A DNA stretch of 64,000 bases from Sesamum alatum (lineage: Eukaryota; Streptophyta; Magnoliopsida; Lamiales; Pedaliaceae), in the NCBI GenBank assembly GCA_034509735.1, contig JACGWO010000001.1:36211966-36275965 (forward strand), read 5' to 3'. Both the position numbers and the translations under genes were made by a program. Shown here one piece after another: positions 18,354-30,924 of the stretch. Numbering within the stretch: position 1 is the first letter of the stretch; each line of letters begins with the position of its first letter. The notes under the pieces were generated by a model. The model did not search any database, had not been told where the DNA came from, and saw only the letters and a list, made by a program, of their open reading frames with translations.

Positions 18354-21300
18354 TCACCCATTGACCTCGAACCTCTTATTCAGATGGTGAGTATGGGCAA
18401 CTTACGACATGGGCTTAGCAAGTGGATCTGCTATGTTTTCTGCGGAGCTAACTCGGTCCAACCGAACGTCACTCCTGCTATCCATCTCTCTAAGAGATGG
18501 TAGCGTCTAAGAATATGCTTGGATCGTGATGAGATCTCGGTTCCTTTGCTAGCGCTATCGCCCCGTTGTTATCATAAAAGATAATTACAGGCTTAGCAAT
18601 GCTAGGTACTACATCCAACCCTTGGATGTAGCTCATCAACCAAACTACTCCTTAGCAGCTTCCAAAGCCGCTATGTATTCAAAACTCTATGGTGGAGTCC
18701 GTCGTGGTAGCCTATTTGGAACTCTTCCAAGTAACCACGCCACCATTTAGTCTAAATACAAAACCATACTGAGACTTGGAATCATCGTCATTCGACTGGA
18801 AGCTAGCGTCGCTATAGCCTTCCAGTATCAACCCTCCACCGCCGTAGATCAAGAACATGTCCTTAGTCCTTTTCAGGTACTTTTGTATAGTCTTGACTGC
18901 ACTCCAGTGATATCGGCTAGTTACGCTCAAAGCGAAAGCCACATCAGGTCTAGTGCACTGAACAGCATACTGTATGCTGCCTACGGCTGAAGCATAGGGA
19001 TGTCCAACATCCTTTTAAGCTCCTCATCAGTCTTAGGAGACTGCTTCTTGGATATCTTAATTCCATGCCTCATAGGAAGGAATCCTCGTTTGAGTTCTCC
19101 ATCTTGAATCTCTTCAAGACTTTCTCAATGTACGAGGACTGGGTCATTCCTAACATCCTTCTAGATCTATCCCTCTAGATCTTGATGCCAAGGATGTAGG
19201 ATGCCTCGCCCATATCCTTCATGGAGAATTGCATTGACAGCCAAGCTTTAGTGGTACCCAACATCTTAGCATCATTCCCAATGAGCAAGATGTCATCCAC
19301 GTAAAGCACCAGAAACGCAACTGAGCTCCCACTGATCTTCTTGTATACACAAGGATCGGACTCGTTCTTGATGAAATCATATCCCCGTATGACTTCATCA
19401 AAAACGTATGTTCCAGCTTCGGGTTTAACCCCTTTTGGTGGATCTGCTAGGATCCAAACCTTGTTTGTACCCATCGAGTCCATCTCGGATTTCATGGCCT
19501 CAAGCCACTTGTCCGAATCGATGTCCGACATCGCTTCTCCATACGTCTTTGGATCATTATCCAACTGACTGGTCAGGCCCAGAAATCCATACCTATCAGG
19601 TGCATGGGATACTCTGGCCGACCTACGGAGGACTGGAACAATATCAGTGGGAACTTCAGGCTCAGATGTCACTGCCGCCTCTTGGGGTTCCTCACTTGAT
19701 TCCTCAAGGAGCACCTCATCGCGTCGACTATCCGATGGAAAACCTTTTTCCAAGAACACTTCGTTTCGCGAGACAAAAACCTTTTGCTCGGAGGGATCAT
19801 AGAAATACTACCCCGCAGTTTCTTTCGGATTGCAGATGAACCTGCATAAACTAGACCTCGAGTCCAGTTTATCTCCCACTAATCTCTTGACATATGCGGG
19901 GCAACCCCACACTTTCAAGTATTTGTAGGAGGCAGGCTTGCCATGCCATATCTTATTATGGCGTCTGGGATACCCTTTTAGATGGCGCCAAGTTCAAAAC
20001 TTTGGCCGCCGTCTCAAGAGCGTATCCCCAGAAGGAAAGGGGTAGTTCGGTAAAACTCATCATGGATCGGACCATGTCCAACAAGGTCCGATTCCTCCTT
20101 TCAGACACACCATTAAGGTGCGGTGTTCCAGGAGGGGTCCACTGAGAGAGAATCCCATTCTCTTTTAGATAATCAGTAAACTCACCACTCAAATACTCTC
20201 CACCTCGGTCCGACCGAAGGGTTTTGATCTTTCGACCGGTTTGGTTCTCTACTTCAACTCTGTATTCTTTAAACCTTCCAAAGGCTTCAGACTTGTACCT
20301 CATCAGGTAAAACATAACCATACCGTGAGTGATCATCGGTAAAGGTTATGAAGTACGAGTACCCACCTCTAGCCTGAGTATTTAGTGGACCACAGACATC
20401 TGTATGGATCAAATCCAACAGACCACTCGCTAGCGTACTTTGTCCAAAAAAGGGTTTCTTGGTCATCTTTCCCTTTAGACAGATTCGCAGGTCGGTAGGT
20501 TGTCCAAATCGTCTATTTCTAGACTTTTTGAGTCCACCAACCTTCTTATCCTATCTTTAGAGATATGACCTAACCTCGCATGCCATATCTGTGCGTTATT
20601 ATGATCATCACGTTTTTGTTTGTGTTCTGCAGTCATAATCCAATTAGACTGTTGAAGTATGTACAGACCGTTGACCAATGTACCAAGCAAATGAGAAATA
20701 CCATCTTTGATAATGAAAAAACCGTTTTTATTGATGGTAAATTCATATCCCTCCTTATCAAGGACCGGGATGGAAACAATGTTTTTAATCATGCTAGGTA
20801 CATAGAAAATAGTCGTTCAGTACAATCCTAACATGACTACTAATGGCTAACTCTAGTGATCCTACGGCCTCCGTAGCAACGGCCTTGCCATCGCCTAGCC
20901 TCAGGATCATCTCATCCTTGGTTAGCCTTCTGCTTCTTTGCAGTGCCTGCAGATCATTGCAGATGTGAGCACCACACCCGGTATCCAATACCCATGAAGC
21001 AGAATTAGTAATCATATTAACTTCAACCACAAACACACCAGGGTTGGAGAGGAGTTGTGGGCACTCCCTCTTCCAATGCCCTTTCCCTTGGCAATGTATG
21101 CAGACATCATTTGCCTTGGACCGCTGAGAGCCACGGGCCTTCCCTTTCCCTTTGCTCGGTCCAACCGGAGCAACAGGGACGCCCGGAGCGTGAGCAGGGG
21201 CCACAACCGTCTTCCCTTTGCCCTTCTTCCTCTTCCAGCGTCCGGCCCTCTTGCCATTCGCCTTGGAGGTCGAAGCCTCTCCTATCAATACCGCCGGCGC

Positions 21301-21900
21301 CGACTTGTGGGTCGTTGCCTCGTATTGGACCAGCATGTTGATCAACTCATGAATAGACTTCTCAAGTCCGTTCATGTTGTAGTTTACAACAAACGGGTCA
21401 TAGGATGGAGGAAGCGACTGGAGGATCACGTCAATGTACGTGTCATTGTTAAGCCCAACTTTAAGGTCCTCGAGTTTCTCCACTAGGGAGAGCATCTTGA
21501 CCCCATGACTCTGTACAGACGCTCCTTCAGCGAGCTTGGTGCCAAAGAATGCTTTTGTGGCGGCATATCTAATATGCCTATCCGGAACTGCATAAACCTC
21601 GTTCATGCGGAGCATTATGGCGGAGACGTTGTCCACCCTCTCATACTACTTCTAGATGTCGTTAGACATCGAAGCCAGTATGATACTGCGTACTTTCCGG
21701 TTGTCCTCATGCCATTTCTGGAAAGTCAAACGTTCTTCAAGCGTGGACTCCTCCGGTAAGTCGCTCGGTGGGGGCTCGTCCAAGACGTAGCCTTGGTTCT
21801 CGAAACCGAGGACAATCCTCAGGTTTCTCAGCCAGTCCGATTAGTTCCTTCCGTTGAATTTGTTAGTCTCAAGAATCATGGTTAACGGGTTCTTAGACAT
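18354..21900 (-). pseudogene. A2 gag-pol with reverse transcriptase core deleted
   Basis: The copia polyprotein gene runs from ATG at 21900 down to the stop at 18354. Gag is cut early by a TAA in the NYSDW segment (about 21840) and an amber codon at 21652-21654. From 21636 to 20794 one frame covers the rest of gag, the CCHC knuckle, the protease (LDTGCGAH) and what follows. Pre-integrase and integrase are in several frames, ending with VSERRNRTLLDM and beyond. At 19420/19421 GVKP joins directly to EAGTYV, the same deletion as A3 and A4. An extra T in the A-run 19400-19404 puts FDEVIRGYD and YVDD back in frame. RNase H has the family-wide indels and an amber codon at 18712-18714. No full product is possible. 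Confidence 0.9.
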
Positions 21901-23601
21901 ATCTACATTAATGAAAATGTAAAGCAGAAATTAGCAGATGATGGTAATATTATTATTCAAGTTAAAGACTTGGTCTTTTAGTCTTTAACCCTCCCACTAT
22001 TTATACGAAAGTCCGCCACTCTCAAGCGGAGTTTCGGGAAACCATTTCCTAGTGGGCTTGGGATCCACAAGCGTAATCTTCATGCCCCGCTTTTACGATT
22101 CACATGAAGAAGACCTCGTGGGAGATATCCAATATCATTCTCATCCAATGAGATTCCCAAGATATTTTGCCTCACCTATTCGCATGGTTCCGAGGACTCC
22201 AAGCGAACCATGTTACTCAGTGTTAGGCCCGACCCATCAACCAAATCATACCTCAAACTGTCGCCCCCCACGACTCGTGAGAAAGGGAAACAGCGAGTGC
22301 AGTCTTTTTGTTCACAACAATAGTGCAGCTTTCCCCTATTCCAAGTGTGCCACGACTCGTGAGACCACACTTGGGTAGTGGTAGCTTTCTCACCACATTG
22401 CTGTGGATGGAAGGCTCGGACAGACCAAAATACCATTTTGATCCAAGTCCGTTCTGGGCCTAATATTTAATTTGGTCCAACCAAATGAGAGTTTGTGTAT
22501 GACCGAGGCCTCATCACATTATTGTGTTTTAGCATGCATAAATATCCAATATTTAAAGCGATAAATAAAAAACGCCGCATGCATAAAACATAGCATACCC
22601 CTGTTAGGATGATCACAAGCCCAACCTATGCGACCCACTGAGCCCGCAGTGAGTCTATGGTCTGTCTAGGGTCGTCCTAAATTATTACAATAGTAATATA
22701 CCCAGTGTCATTCCAATGGGCCTTGTAGTGCTCTTGTTTCACGCCTTGATGCTCCTCCTTGGGGTCTCCGACTCCAATTGCTTGTTAAAATTGAAACCTC
22801 ACCAATGCTATCTACTCTCATTACAACTGAAAGTAATACATCGGTAATAAAGAAAACAAGCCTTAACATCATGAGGCTGAAAATACGGGAGATGATAGTC
22901 CCAAAAACAAGAGGCACGCAGGCCCCACCCAACAGAAAATAAATAAACATTCATTCATCCATACACAAGGTCTAGGGCTTTGTGATCATCCCATGTTGAT
23001 TCCATCAACTCACATAACATAATTATTCCAAATAATCATGCATAAATAACCAATGCATGTTATTCCAAATACCCAAGGATATTCCAAATACCCAAGTGAT
23101 GTCCAACATCACAAAAGCATAAATATACAAATAATATGCAAAATTCAAATTTGAAATTTAATGGACATTTTAAACAATGCATCCAATGCATGTATTAATC
23201 CCAAATTAATTAAGCAAATTTAATTCAAGGAATAATCCAATTATCCCAAAATCAAAAATGCAAAATTAACATATTTTCAGAATATTGTGCAGAAAATACA
23301 GAAAATCGAATTTTCCGAAAAAATGTCGAAAAACGGCACAAAACGGCCCAGCCGTTGTGCTGGCCGGCCGCCTACGCGCACAGGGCATGCCAAAAGTCCA
23401 TTAAAATTAATATTATTCTGAAAATAAGCATGCAATTTTAGATCCAATCTAACAAAATTAAGCATGCCAAAAGTCCATTAAATCCAAACAATTGAATCAT
23501 CATATTACTCATATATTTATGTAATCTAACATGCCAATGACCATTTAAAAGAAAGTAGATCATGCCAAACACATAGATCTATGCCCTTTACATCGAACCG
23601 G
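21901..23601 (-). other. A2 leader with collapsed GC tract
   Basis: The usual A leader with both stem arms (about 22605 and 22985) and palindromes. The poly-A/GC tract is nearly absent: after CCGCCTACGCGCACAGG the sequence jumps into a 19-bp copy (23385-23403) of the stretch at 23462-23480, then resumes at TAAAATTAATATTATTCTG. No coding frame. Confidence 0.8.
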
Positions 23602-23613
23602 GCTCTGATACCA
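23602..23613 (-). other. A2 primer-binding site
   Basis: GCTCTGATACCA on the plus strand is the complement of the initiator tRNA-Met site TGGTATCAGAGC, two bases from the LTR. Confidence 0.95.
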
Positions 23614-23615
23614 CT

Positions 23616-25840
23616 TGAAGGACAAGCGGATCCGCCCGGGAGCGCGAGCGGAAGCGAGAAAGCGAGAAAACGTGCACAAATTTAAATCAAATTCAAAATA
23701 CGAATCCCAAGGGGTGTACCCTTGGGTGCTCAACCGGGCGTTCGATGTAGGATGTGTAAATATTAAAACATATATTTAAACACATAGGGCATAGATATAT
23801 AAATGGAATCAATCAAAGCGTAATAAACCGTTACCTTTGATTGTTTAGCGTATGCTCCCGGCTACTAGCGTTGTTCCTTCTCCGGAATGCTCACGAAATC
23901 CAAACGTATGGATTCTCCAAAGGTGATCCACACCACACAGGAAGAAACACACGTTCTTCTTGCTAGAAAAAAACGGGTTTAGGAAGGAATCGGTTTAAGA
24001 GAAGAACACTATGAATTAGTGTTCTCTTAAACTTACTTTGTTCTTCTTCTTGATTCAAAATCAAGTGAAGAACACAAGTGTAAGAGAGGGAGGGAGCACG
24101 AAAATTGACAGAGAGGAGAGGATTTTTGTCTTCTCTTTTTCCTAGAAAAAGATGAATAATGAATCACTTATGCTTGGTGTTGTATATTCTAATATATATA
24201 CATAATTAATGTGATTATTGGAATGTGTCTAGGTTCATCCAAGGATGTCTAGATTCATTCCAATCAATCACCATCAATTCTTCAATCAAGCCTACCAAAA
24301 TTTATGGTATGATCAAATCATACCAAAAGGGAAGAGCTTGATTGGAGTTGATTTGTCTCTTTCCAAAAGAAACAAGTCAACATACCACCTAGCATGAAAC
24401 ATGGCTGATTTTGCTTCCTCCAAGGGAGCGTGTCGGCCATGTTTAATTAAGGGAAGAAGTCCAACTTCTTCCTATTCCAAATTAGGAATTATTTCTCCTC
24501 TCGGGTATAATTTAACGGACCGGGATTTATCGTAATCCAATTACGACGAACCCAATATTAAATCCAATTTAATGTCCACTTAAATTATTCCCGTTGATCT
24601 TTTAATCCAATTAAAAGATCCAACGTCTCAACATCTCAACTTTCCATATTTAATCGAAAATTCAATTTACCGATTAAATGAAAGCCCGATACAATATCGG
24701 CCCGTCCATCCGATGGACTTTCCCTTAAGTAATCCAATTACTTATTTTATCCTTCGAGATTGACTCCAAGTCGATCTCTCAACCTCCTCGGTGATTTGTG
24801 TGTGACCCTTTAGGTTCACCCTCAGCTAGACTTGGGCCCGTGTCCCACAAGGGCCCATTACCATGGGTGGCCGTCTAGCAACGGTCCATGCACTAGAGAC
24901 TAGGTGAATTGGCGTGAACATTTAGGCGCCGATTCCGTACGGGTACGATCCTTCCGTCTACCGTCTCCCGCCTTAGTCTAGGGTATGGAATTGGGCGTCG
25001 GTTCCCATCCTTGACTAGGCATCTATGCTTAATACTCGAGACTATGTATGCTTCATTGCATCGACACAGGAAACCATTCCCTGTTCGACCAAACCACTGT
25101 GGCCACAGCTTCAAACAGCATGTACGTGTCTCCGAGTGCATAGGAGATACCTCTGTCACATACTGACAGGGACGGATCCTCTTCTTGGAATCCACCGTCC
25201 TCGCTACACATTCTGACTGCACTGGACAAGGCTTATAATGATCATCTTACAGAATGATCACCTCTCGCCAGATCCAAGATACAGCCGTCCTGTGCACGTG
25301 ACTGCCATGATTCCTCAAGTCTGAGGATTACTCCCGTACTATCGGAACCGGGGAAATCCAATCATACCGACCAAGCCTCCAAGGCTTCCATATGATGATC
25401 CCCGCGAGTCAGTCCAGTCGGCTCGACCCCAGTCGACCAACCCATCAAGATCGTGTAGGCGTCCCACGCCTGTCGCCGATGAAACACGGCACTCATCCAA
25501 TGAACACGACTCTTGACGCAAGTCTCAATAGGACTCTCGATGCCCTGTCTCGAGGTCCTCGACTTGGAACGTTTTTGACCCAACTCTTAATCAGTTGGTT
25601 TCATGACCACCATCCAATGCGTGGCCCAACTGCACGAGTTGTTATCCATGGTCTGTGGGCTTTGTTGCGATATAAGTTAAAACACCGGGTTAACAAATGT
25701 AAGATGAGCGCAACAAAGAAGGTACCATTGGTGACGAACACTCATCTTATTCATCACATAATAATATTACATTCACATTAAGTTGTCGGATAGGTTACAA
25801 ATTGCCAAACCTATTGGCTTTCTGGTCACCTATTCCAACA
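23616..25840 (-). repeat. A2 5' LTR
   Basis: A complete 2225-bp A-type LTR in minus orientation. Differences from its partner seen by eye include positions near 23886, 23943, 24190, 24527, 24661, 24835 and 24889. Confidence 0.95.
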
Positions 25841-28051
25841 AAACACCTGGAACAAAACTATCCTCCCACTGACCTTTAAAGCCTGTTACTGATCGAGTCA
25901 CACTCCGTATGAACTCGTCAAAACAAATATTCCAGTTATACAAAATTTCAAACCCAGTTTGAATTTTCATGAAGGATCCAATAGCTCTAAGCCATTGATC
26001 CAAACCCGATGTCCAACATCGCTTCTCCTTGTATCTTTTGGATGATAATCCAGTTGACCGGATAAGCCCAGAAACCTATGCCTCTTAAGTAACTAAGGTG
26101 TGATGGTTATCCCTAGGAGGACTGGAATATAGTCAGTGGAATAATATAATTACAAATGATGTTTGCATTATTCTGCATTAAACCTGCACAAATCAAACAC
26201 CTAGTCTAATTTTTCTCCCACTAGTCCCTTGACGTATGTGGGATCATCCCATGTACTCAAGAACTTTGTAGGATGCAGGCTTGTCAACCATATCCTATAT
26301 GGCAACTAGATCATGACTATTAGAAAATGCCATGTTTCTCAACTTGGCAACCTTTCAAGTCTATGTTTAGACGGTTTAAGGTAATCTAGTGAAACCCCGA
26401 TCGAACCAAGTATAACAAGGTTCGATTTCTCCCTTATCAGAAACCGTTCAACCATGGTCCTTACAGGAAGAATTCCACTGAGTGAGAATTCCATTCTCAT
26501 CTGGATATTCAAGAACTCGTACTAAATACACGCCCTTTCGATCTAATCGAGAGGTTTAATTTTGCAATAAGCTTGGTTCACCACTCTAAGTCTAATTCCC
26601 CGAACCTATCCAAGGTCCTTAGACTTGTGAACCATCTTCTAGTGCTGTGTATTCAGTAACCTACGAATGTCTAAATGGATCCAATCCGATAGACTTTTGG
26701 CAAGTCCACTTTGTCCAACAAAGAATCCTTATAGTCTTTCCATTAGAGAGGACTTGTAAGCTAGTCGCTTCAAATTGTCTATTGCTAGACTCTTTGAATC
26801 TTCCAACTTCCTCGTCCTTAACTAAAGGAAAAACCACCCTAGCTATGGATGCCAAATTCGTAAGTTTATCTTGATTATCCATTTTAATCATTTGATTTGA
26901 GTGCGCATAATCCAATTATGGGATAATGTTTAAGGATAATTATGTATCCCACCTGGCAGACAAGAATAGTCATTTTTTGTCAAATAAAGTAATTTTATTT
27001 ATCAAACGTATGTAATTAAAAACTGTGCAACAGTACATAAAAACATACTTCGATTATGCCAGGTTACATATTTCCTTTCAAACTCTATCCTAACATGATC
27101 ACTGCTATGCTAAGCCTAACTAGTCCCTAGTCTTTGCAGCAGTGGCCCTGCCATCGCTAAGCCTCAGGACCTGTCTGGGCTTTCTACTCATAACCATCTG
27201 CAAACCATTCGCAGATTATGATTGACTGGTATCCAATACCAAAGAATAGAACAATAATCATGTTGGTACTCAATTCAAATGTACCTTCATTGGAGAGGAG
27301 CTTTGGGAAACTCCCTCTTCCAATGTCCCTTTTCGCGACAATTAATGCCGAGCCCTCTTCCTCTTTCCTTTACCTCCGCCCAGCGGTGTTACAGGATCAC
27401 CCGAAGTGCTAGCAGCGGTTGATGTTGTGTTAGCTTTCTTCCTCTTCCAGCGTCCGACACCCTTGCCTTTCGTTTCTGAGGTCAACGCCTCTCCCACTAG
27501 TACCGCCGGAGCAGATTTTTCAATCATTTCCTCGTACCGGACCAACATATTTATCAAGTCGACAATAAATTGGTCGAAGGAGGTAGAAAGAGACTGAAAG
27601 ATCACGTCGATGTACGTCTCTTTTTCAATATTAGCTTGGAGGTCTTTGAGCTTCTCCACAAGAGATAGCATCATCACTCCATGCTCTCGTACAGACGACC
27701 CTTCTGTCATGTAGCGTATCTAACATGCCGGTCCGAGACCGCATAAATATCTTGCAAACGAAGCATAATCGAGCCAACATCATCTAGCCTATCGTACTGC
27801 TACTGGATCTCGTTAGTCGTCCAGGCCAATACGATGCTGCGGACCTACCGATGGTCAACATGCATCTTCTCGAACGCCAAGCGTTCCTGAGGCATTAATC
27901 CATCCGCAAGGCCTGAGGAAGATCCTTATCCAGAATGTAAGTCTGGTTCTCGAAATGCAAGACTTATGTTAAAATTTCTCAGCCAGTTGTCGTAGTTTGT
28001 TCAATTAAACATATTAGCCTCTAGTATTGGCGTTAGTGGATTCTTAGACAT
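25841..28051 (-). pseudogene. B1 gag-pol remnant (gag, protease, integrase)
   Basis: Minus-strand coding remnant from the gag start (ATG complement at 28049-28051) towards reverse transcriptase. Gag is readable from 27710 to 27342, with REHGVMMLSLVEKLKDL, the DVIFQSL segment and a basic GRWKRKK stretch. The CCHC knuckle (about 27300-27350) and protease (about 27190-27250) are degraded. Pre-integrase and integrase pieces lie at 26300-26900 (DEEVGRFKESSN; LLCWTK-like). The reverse transcriptase side at 25930-25970 lacks the motif-A region altogether. There are many stops. This is clearly older than any A copy. Confidence 0.8.
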
Positions 28052-28932
28052 ATACATTCAAAATGTAAATAGAAAAAACATTAAGTAGATTATAGTAATA
28101 TTATGTTCAAGTTAAGACTTGGTCTTTGGTCATTAACCCCCTCCCACTATTTCTACGAAAGCCCATCACTCTCAAATGGGGTTCCGGGAAATCATTTCCT
28201 AATGGGCTTGAGGTCCACAAACGCAATTGTCCATGCCCCGCTTGTACGAATCACACGAAAAAAGGCTTTGTGGGACCTATACCATTCTCATCCGATGAGA
28301 TCCCCAAGTTATTTTGCCTCGCCTCTTCACATAATCCCCAGGACTCCAAGCGAATCATGTTACTCAGTGTTAGGCCCGACCCATCAACCAAATGAATATC
28401 TCAAATATCGCCCCCCACGACTCGTGAGACAGGGAAATAGAAGCATATTCGTTTGTTCATAGCAATAGCACAACTTTCTTCCATTCCAAACGTGCCATGA
28501 CTCGTGAGACCATGAATGGGTGAAAGTAGCTTCCTCACTACATTGCTATGGATGGAAGGCTTGGATTTAAATCAAACCATTTGACTTTTTAATCCATTAA
28601 TGGGCCTAATATTTACTTGGACCACCCAAGTGATAGTTAAGTTTATTTGTGACCGAGACCTCATCATTAAGAAAGTTTGCATGCTTGAGTTCTAACATTG
28701 AATATAAAGAGATGCATTCCAAACACATCATACATCAAATATTAAAACATACACCACATTCAAAAAATAAGCCTAGCACGCCCCTGTTGGATGATCACAA
28801 GCCCAATCCTATGTGATCCACTGAGCCCGTAGTGATCTATGGTCAATCTAGGGTGGCCTACACTATTACAAAATTATAACCCATTATCATTCTAATGGGC
28901 CTTGTAACACCTCTTCATTCTTTGGACTCTCC
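28052..28932 (-). other. B1 leader, gag-proximal part
   Basis: Diverged counterpart of the A leader. It has the TTTCTACGAAAG/CTCAAATGGGGTTCCGGG block, the stem arm at 28789-28804 and the CGGGCT hairpin at about 28817-28840. No gene. It ends at the solo C LTR and continues at 30925. Confidence 0.75.
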
Positions 28933-30924
28933 TGAAAGGAATTGTGGATCGTCCCGGGAAAAGGGCGAATGCGGAAGCGCGGTATAATTAAAAAATAAAT
29001 GCGGAATTTAAACATGCTTTAAATTAAAGAACACGTTTCAAAGGGTGTGCCTTTGAAATTTTCCCGGGTGTTCGGTGTATCTCATGAATAATAAAACATA
29101 AAAGAATCATGGAGGCCGTAGGGTAGAAAATAAAAGAGGACGAAAATCTAAAACGAGACCTACCCGTTGTCGTTTTCGTCTTCAACGGCTACACGCGTTG
29201 TTCCCCGTTTTGCACCAAGATCTCGTTCTTGAGACCCTCCAAATCGTGACACACGATCCACCCACGTATCTTGCACGTCGTGCTAGCAACGAACAAGTTT
29301 ATATTTTGGAGTGGATGAATCAACAACACGTTATGAATTAACGGTATTGATTCATCAAGTTCTAATGTTCCAAGAACAAGAGAACAAAGAAAAATAATTT
29401 TCTTGGAGTGTGAGAGAGAGAGAGGGCGGACGAGATAGAGGGAGAGAGAGCCGAGTTGTGTGTGTGTGTTGTGTGTGTTGGAATTTCATCATCCTTCAAC
29501 TTGTAGGATGCTAGGGGTTTATATAGAAGAGGAGTCTAATCCTCTTTAAACTCCTCTTTCAAGAACTCTATTTTGACTAGGATTTTGACCTAGTCAAAGT
29601 CCTAGTCAAAGTAGTGTTTTGACCTAGTCAAAACAATCCTAGCCATCCATCTCTCCCATTGATCTCAACCGTTGATTTAATTTAATTTAATGGAATATTT
29701 AAAACCTATTTAAATATTTCCAAGAGGCTAAAAATAAATATAAATATTATTTAAGCCCATTAAATAAATCCCTTTGATAAATCTAATTTATAAATTTAAT
29801 TCCTTATATCTAATAGAAGGAATTATTTCTCCAGGAAAAATAAAGGACCCGATTAAATCCAATTTAATCATTCCTTCACTCCAATATTTAATTCCTAAAT
29901 AAATATCTAAATGTGTGTGGATAGTGTGTGACTCTTTAGGTTCACCTTTCAGCTACACTTGGTCGGATTCCTAGATTCCTTCCGTTACCATGGGTGGCCA
30001 TCTAGCAACGGTCCATGGCACTAGAGACTAGGTGAAATATTCAGGGATGAACATTTAGGCTCTAACAGTACACTTGTCCTTCTGTCTTCGGTCTCATCAC
30101 TTAGAGTCTAGGGCACGGAACATGCAGGTACCCATTTTGGACCTAAGTGTCGGTCTGTCCTCACTAAACGCCGCAAGGGAATCCTTCCCTTCTGTTCAGT
30201 CACTGTGGCCATAGTTTTAGGGACAAGACCTAGAGTATACATGAGACTCAACTACCAAAAAACCTATTGACAGGAGACAGATCCTTTCTTGGAAACTACT
30301 GTCACTTTGCACACCAGAACTGCACTAGACATGGCTTATGACTACCAAAGAGAATTCTGGCAATCTCTCACCATATCTAAGATACAGCCCTGATGTACAG
30401 GTAAACTCAGCAATTCCTCAAGTCAAAGGACTTGACCTGTACCGTTGGAACCGGGAATATACGTCATACCTAGCAGACCATACTCAAGGTCCTCCGTAAG
30501 ACGGTTCCCACGAGTCACCTCAGTCAGCTGCGTCCTAGCATGCTAACCCACTAACACTGCTTAGACGACCCTCGTCACCCGTCGATGAAACACGACAACA
30601 GGTGCTTAGTGCAAGTCTCAAATGGAATCCCGGTACCCATTTTCGGGATTCCTTGACTTGGAGATTTCCGGACTGATTCGGGAAGACTGATTCCATGGAC
30701 TTACCTCCAAGCGTAGTCCCAGTCCCCGAAATTGATTCTCAGTCCGTGGGCTTTGTTTGCGTAGTGAACAGATATGGAAAACAAATATAAGTGAACACAA
30801 ACAAAGTGATGCCAAATGAAATTCACTTCTTTATTCATTAATGATTTATCAAACACCTATAATTGTCTAGACATAGGTTACATATACCCGCCAAAGTTGG
30901 CTTACATGGTCACCTATTCTAACA
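28933..30924 (-). mobile_element. Solo family-C LTR in the B1 leader
   Basis: A 1992-bp LTR in minus orientation, from TGAAAGGAATTGTGG to CACCTATTCTAACA. It is flanked by the perfect 5-bp repeat TCTCC (28928-28932 and 30925-30929). The U3 end matches the arms at 61023 and 63415, which defines family C. It contains a GA/GT-rich tract (about 29408-29480), a promoter-like region, a CCA-loop palindrome GATTAAAT/ATTTAATC (29851-29869) and the shared U3 module. No internal region, so it is a recombined solo LTR. Confidence 0.93.
29518..29634 (-). promoter_or_regulatory. Candidate C-LTR promoter: TATA box with W-box cluster
   Basis: On the minus strand TATATAAA (29518-29525) is a textbook plant TATA box. 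About 45-110 bp upstream lie four copies of the 10-mer CCTAGTCAAA: direct at 29589, 29601 and 29623, inverted at 29572. They create TTGACC/TTGACT motifs, the W-box core bound by WRKY factors. The position relative to TATA and the U3-R order fit an LTR promoter. Stress or defence induction is inference from the motif. Confidence 0.5.

Larger units (their letters stand above)
16101..25840 (-). mobile_element. A2: complete minus-strand family-A element
   Basis: The element is 9740 bp with both LTRs, both tRNA and polypurine priming sites, leader and gag-pol. It is flanked by AAACAC on both sides (16095-16100 and 25841-25846). Other copies show 5-bp duplications, so one of the six bases may be coincidence or an untrimmed base. 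The LTRs differ at roughly ten sites by eye, older than A4 and younger than A5. It carries the RT-core deletion lineage mark. Confidence 0.95.

Noticed and set aside
16095..25846. A 6-bp target duplication (AAACAC) for A2 as evidence of a different integrase.
   Set aside because: All other clear cases are 5 bp, and one extra matching A can be chance.
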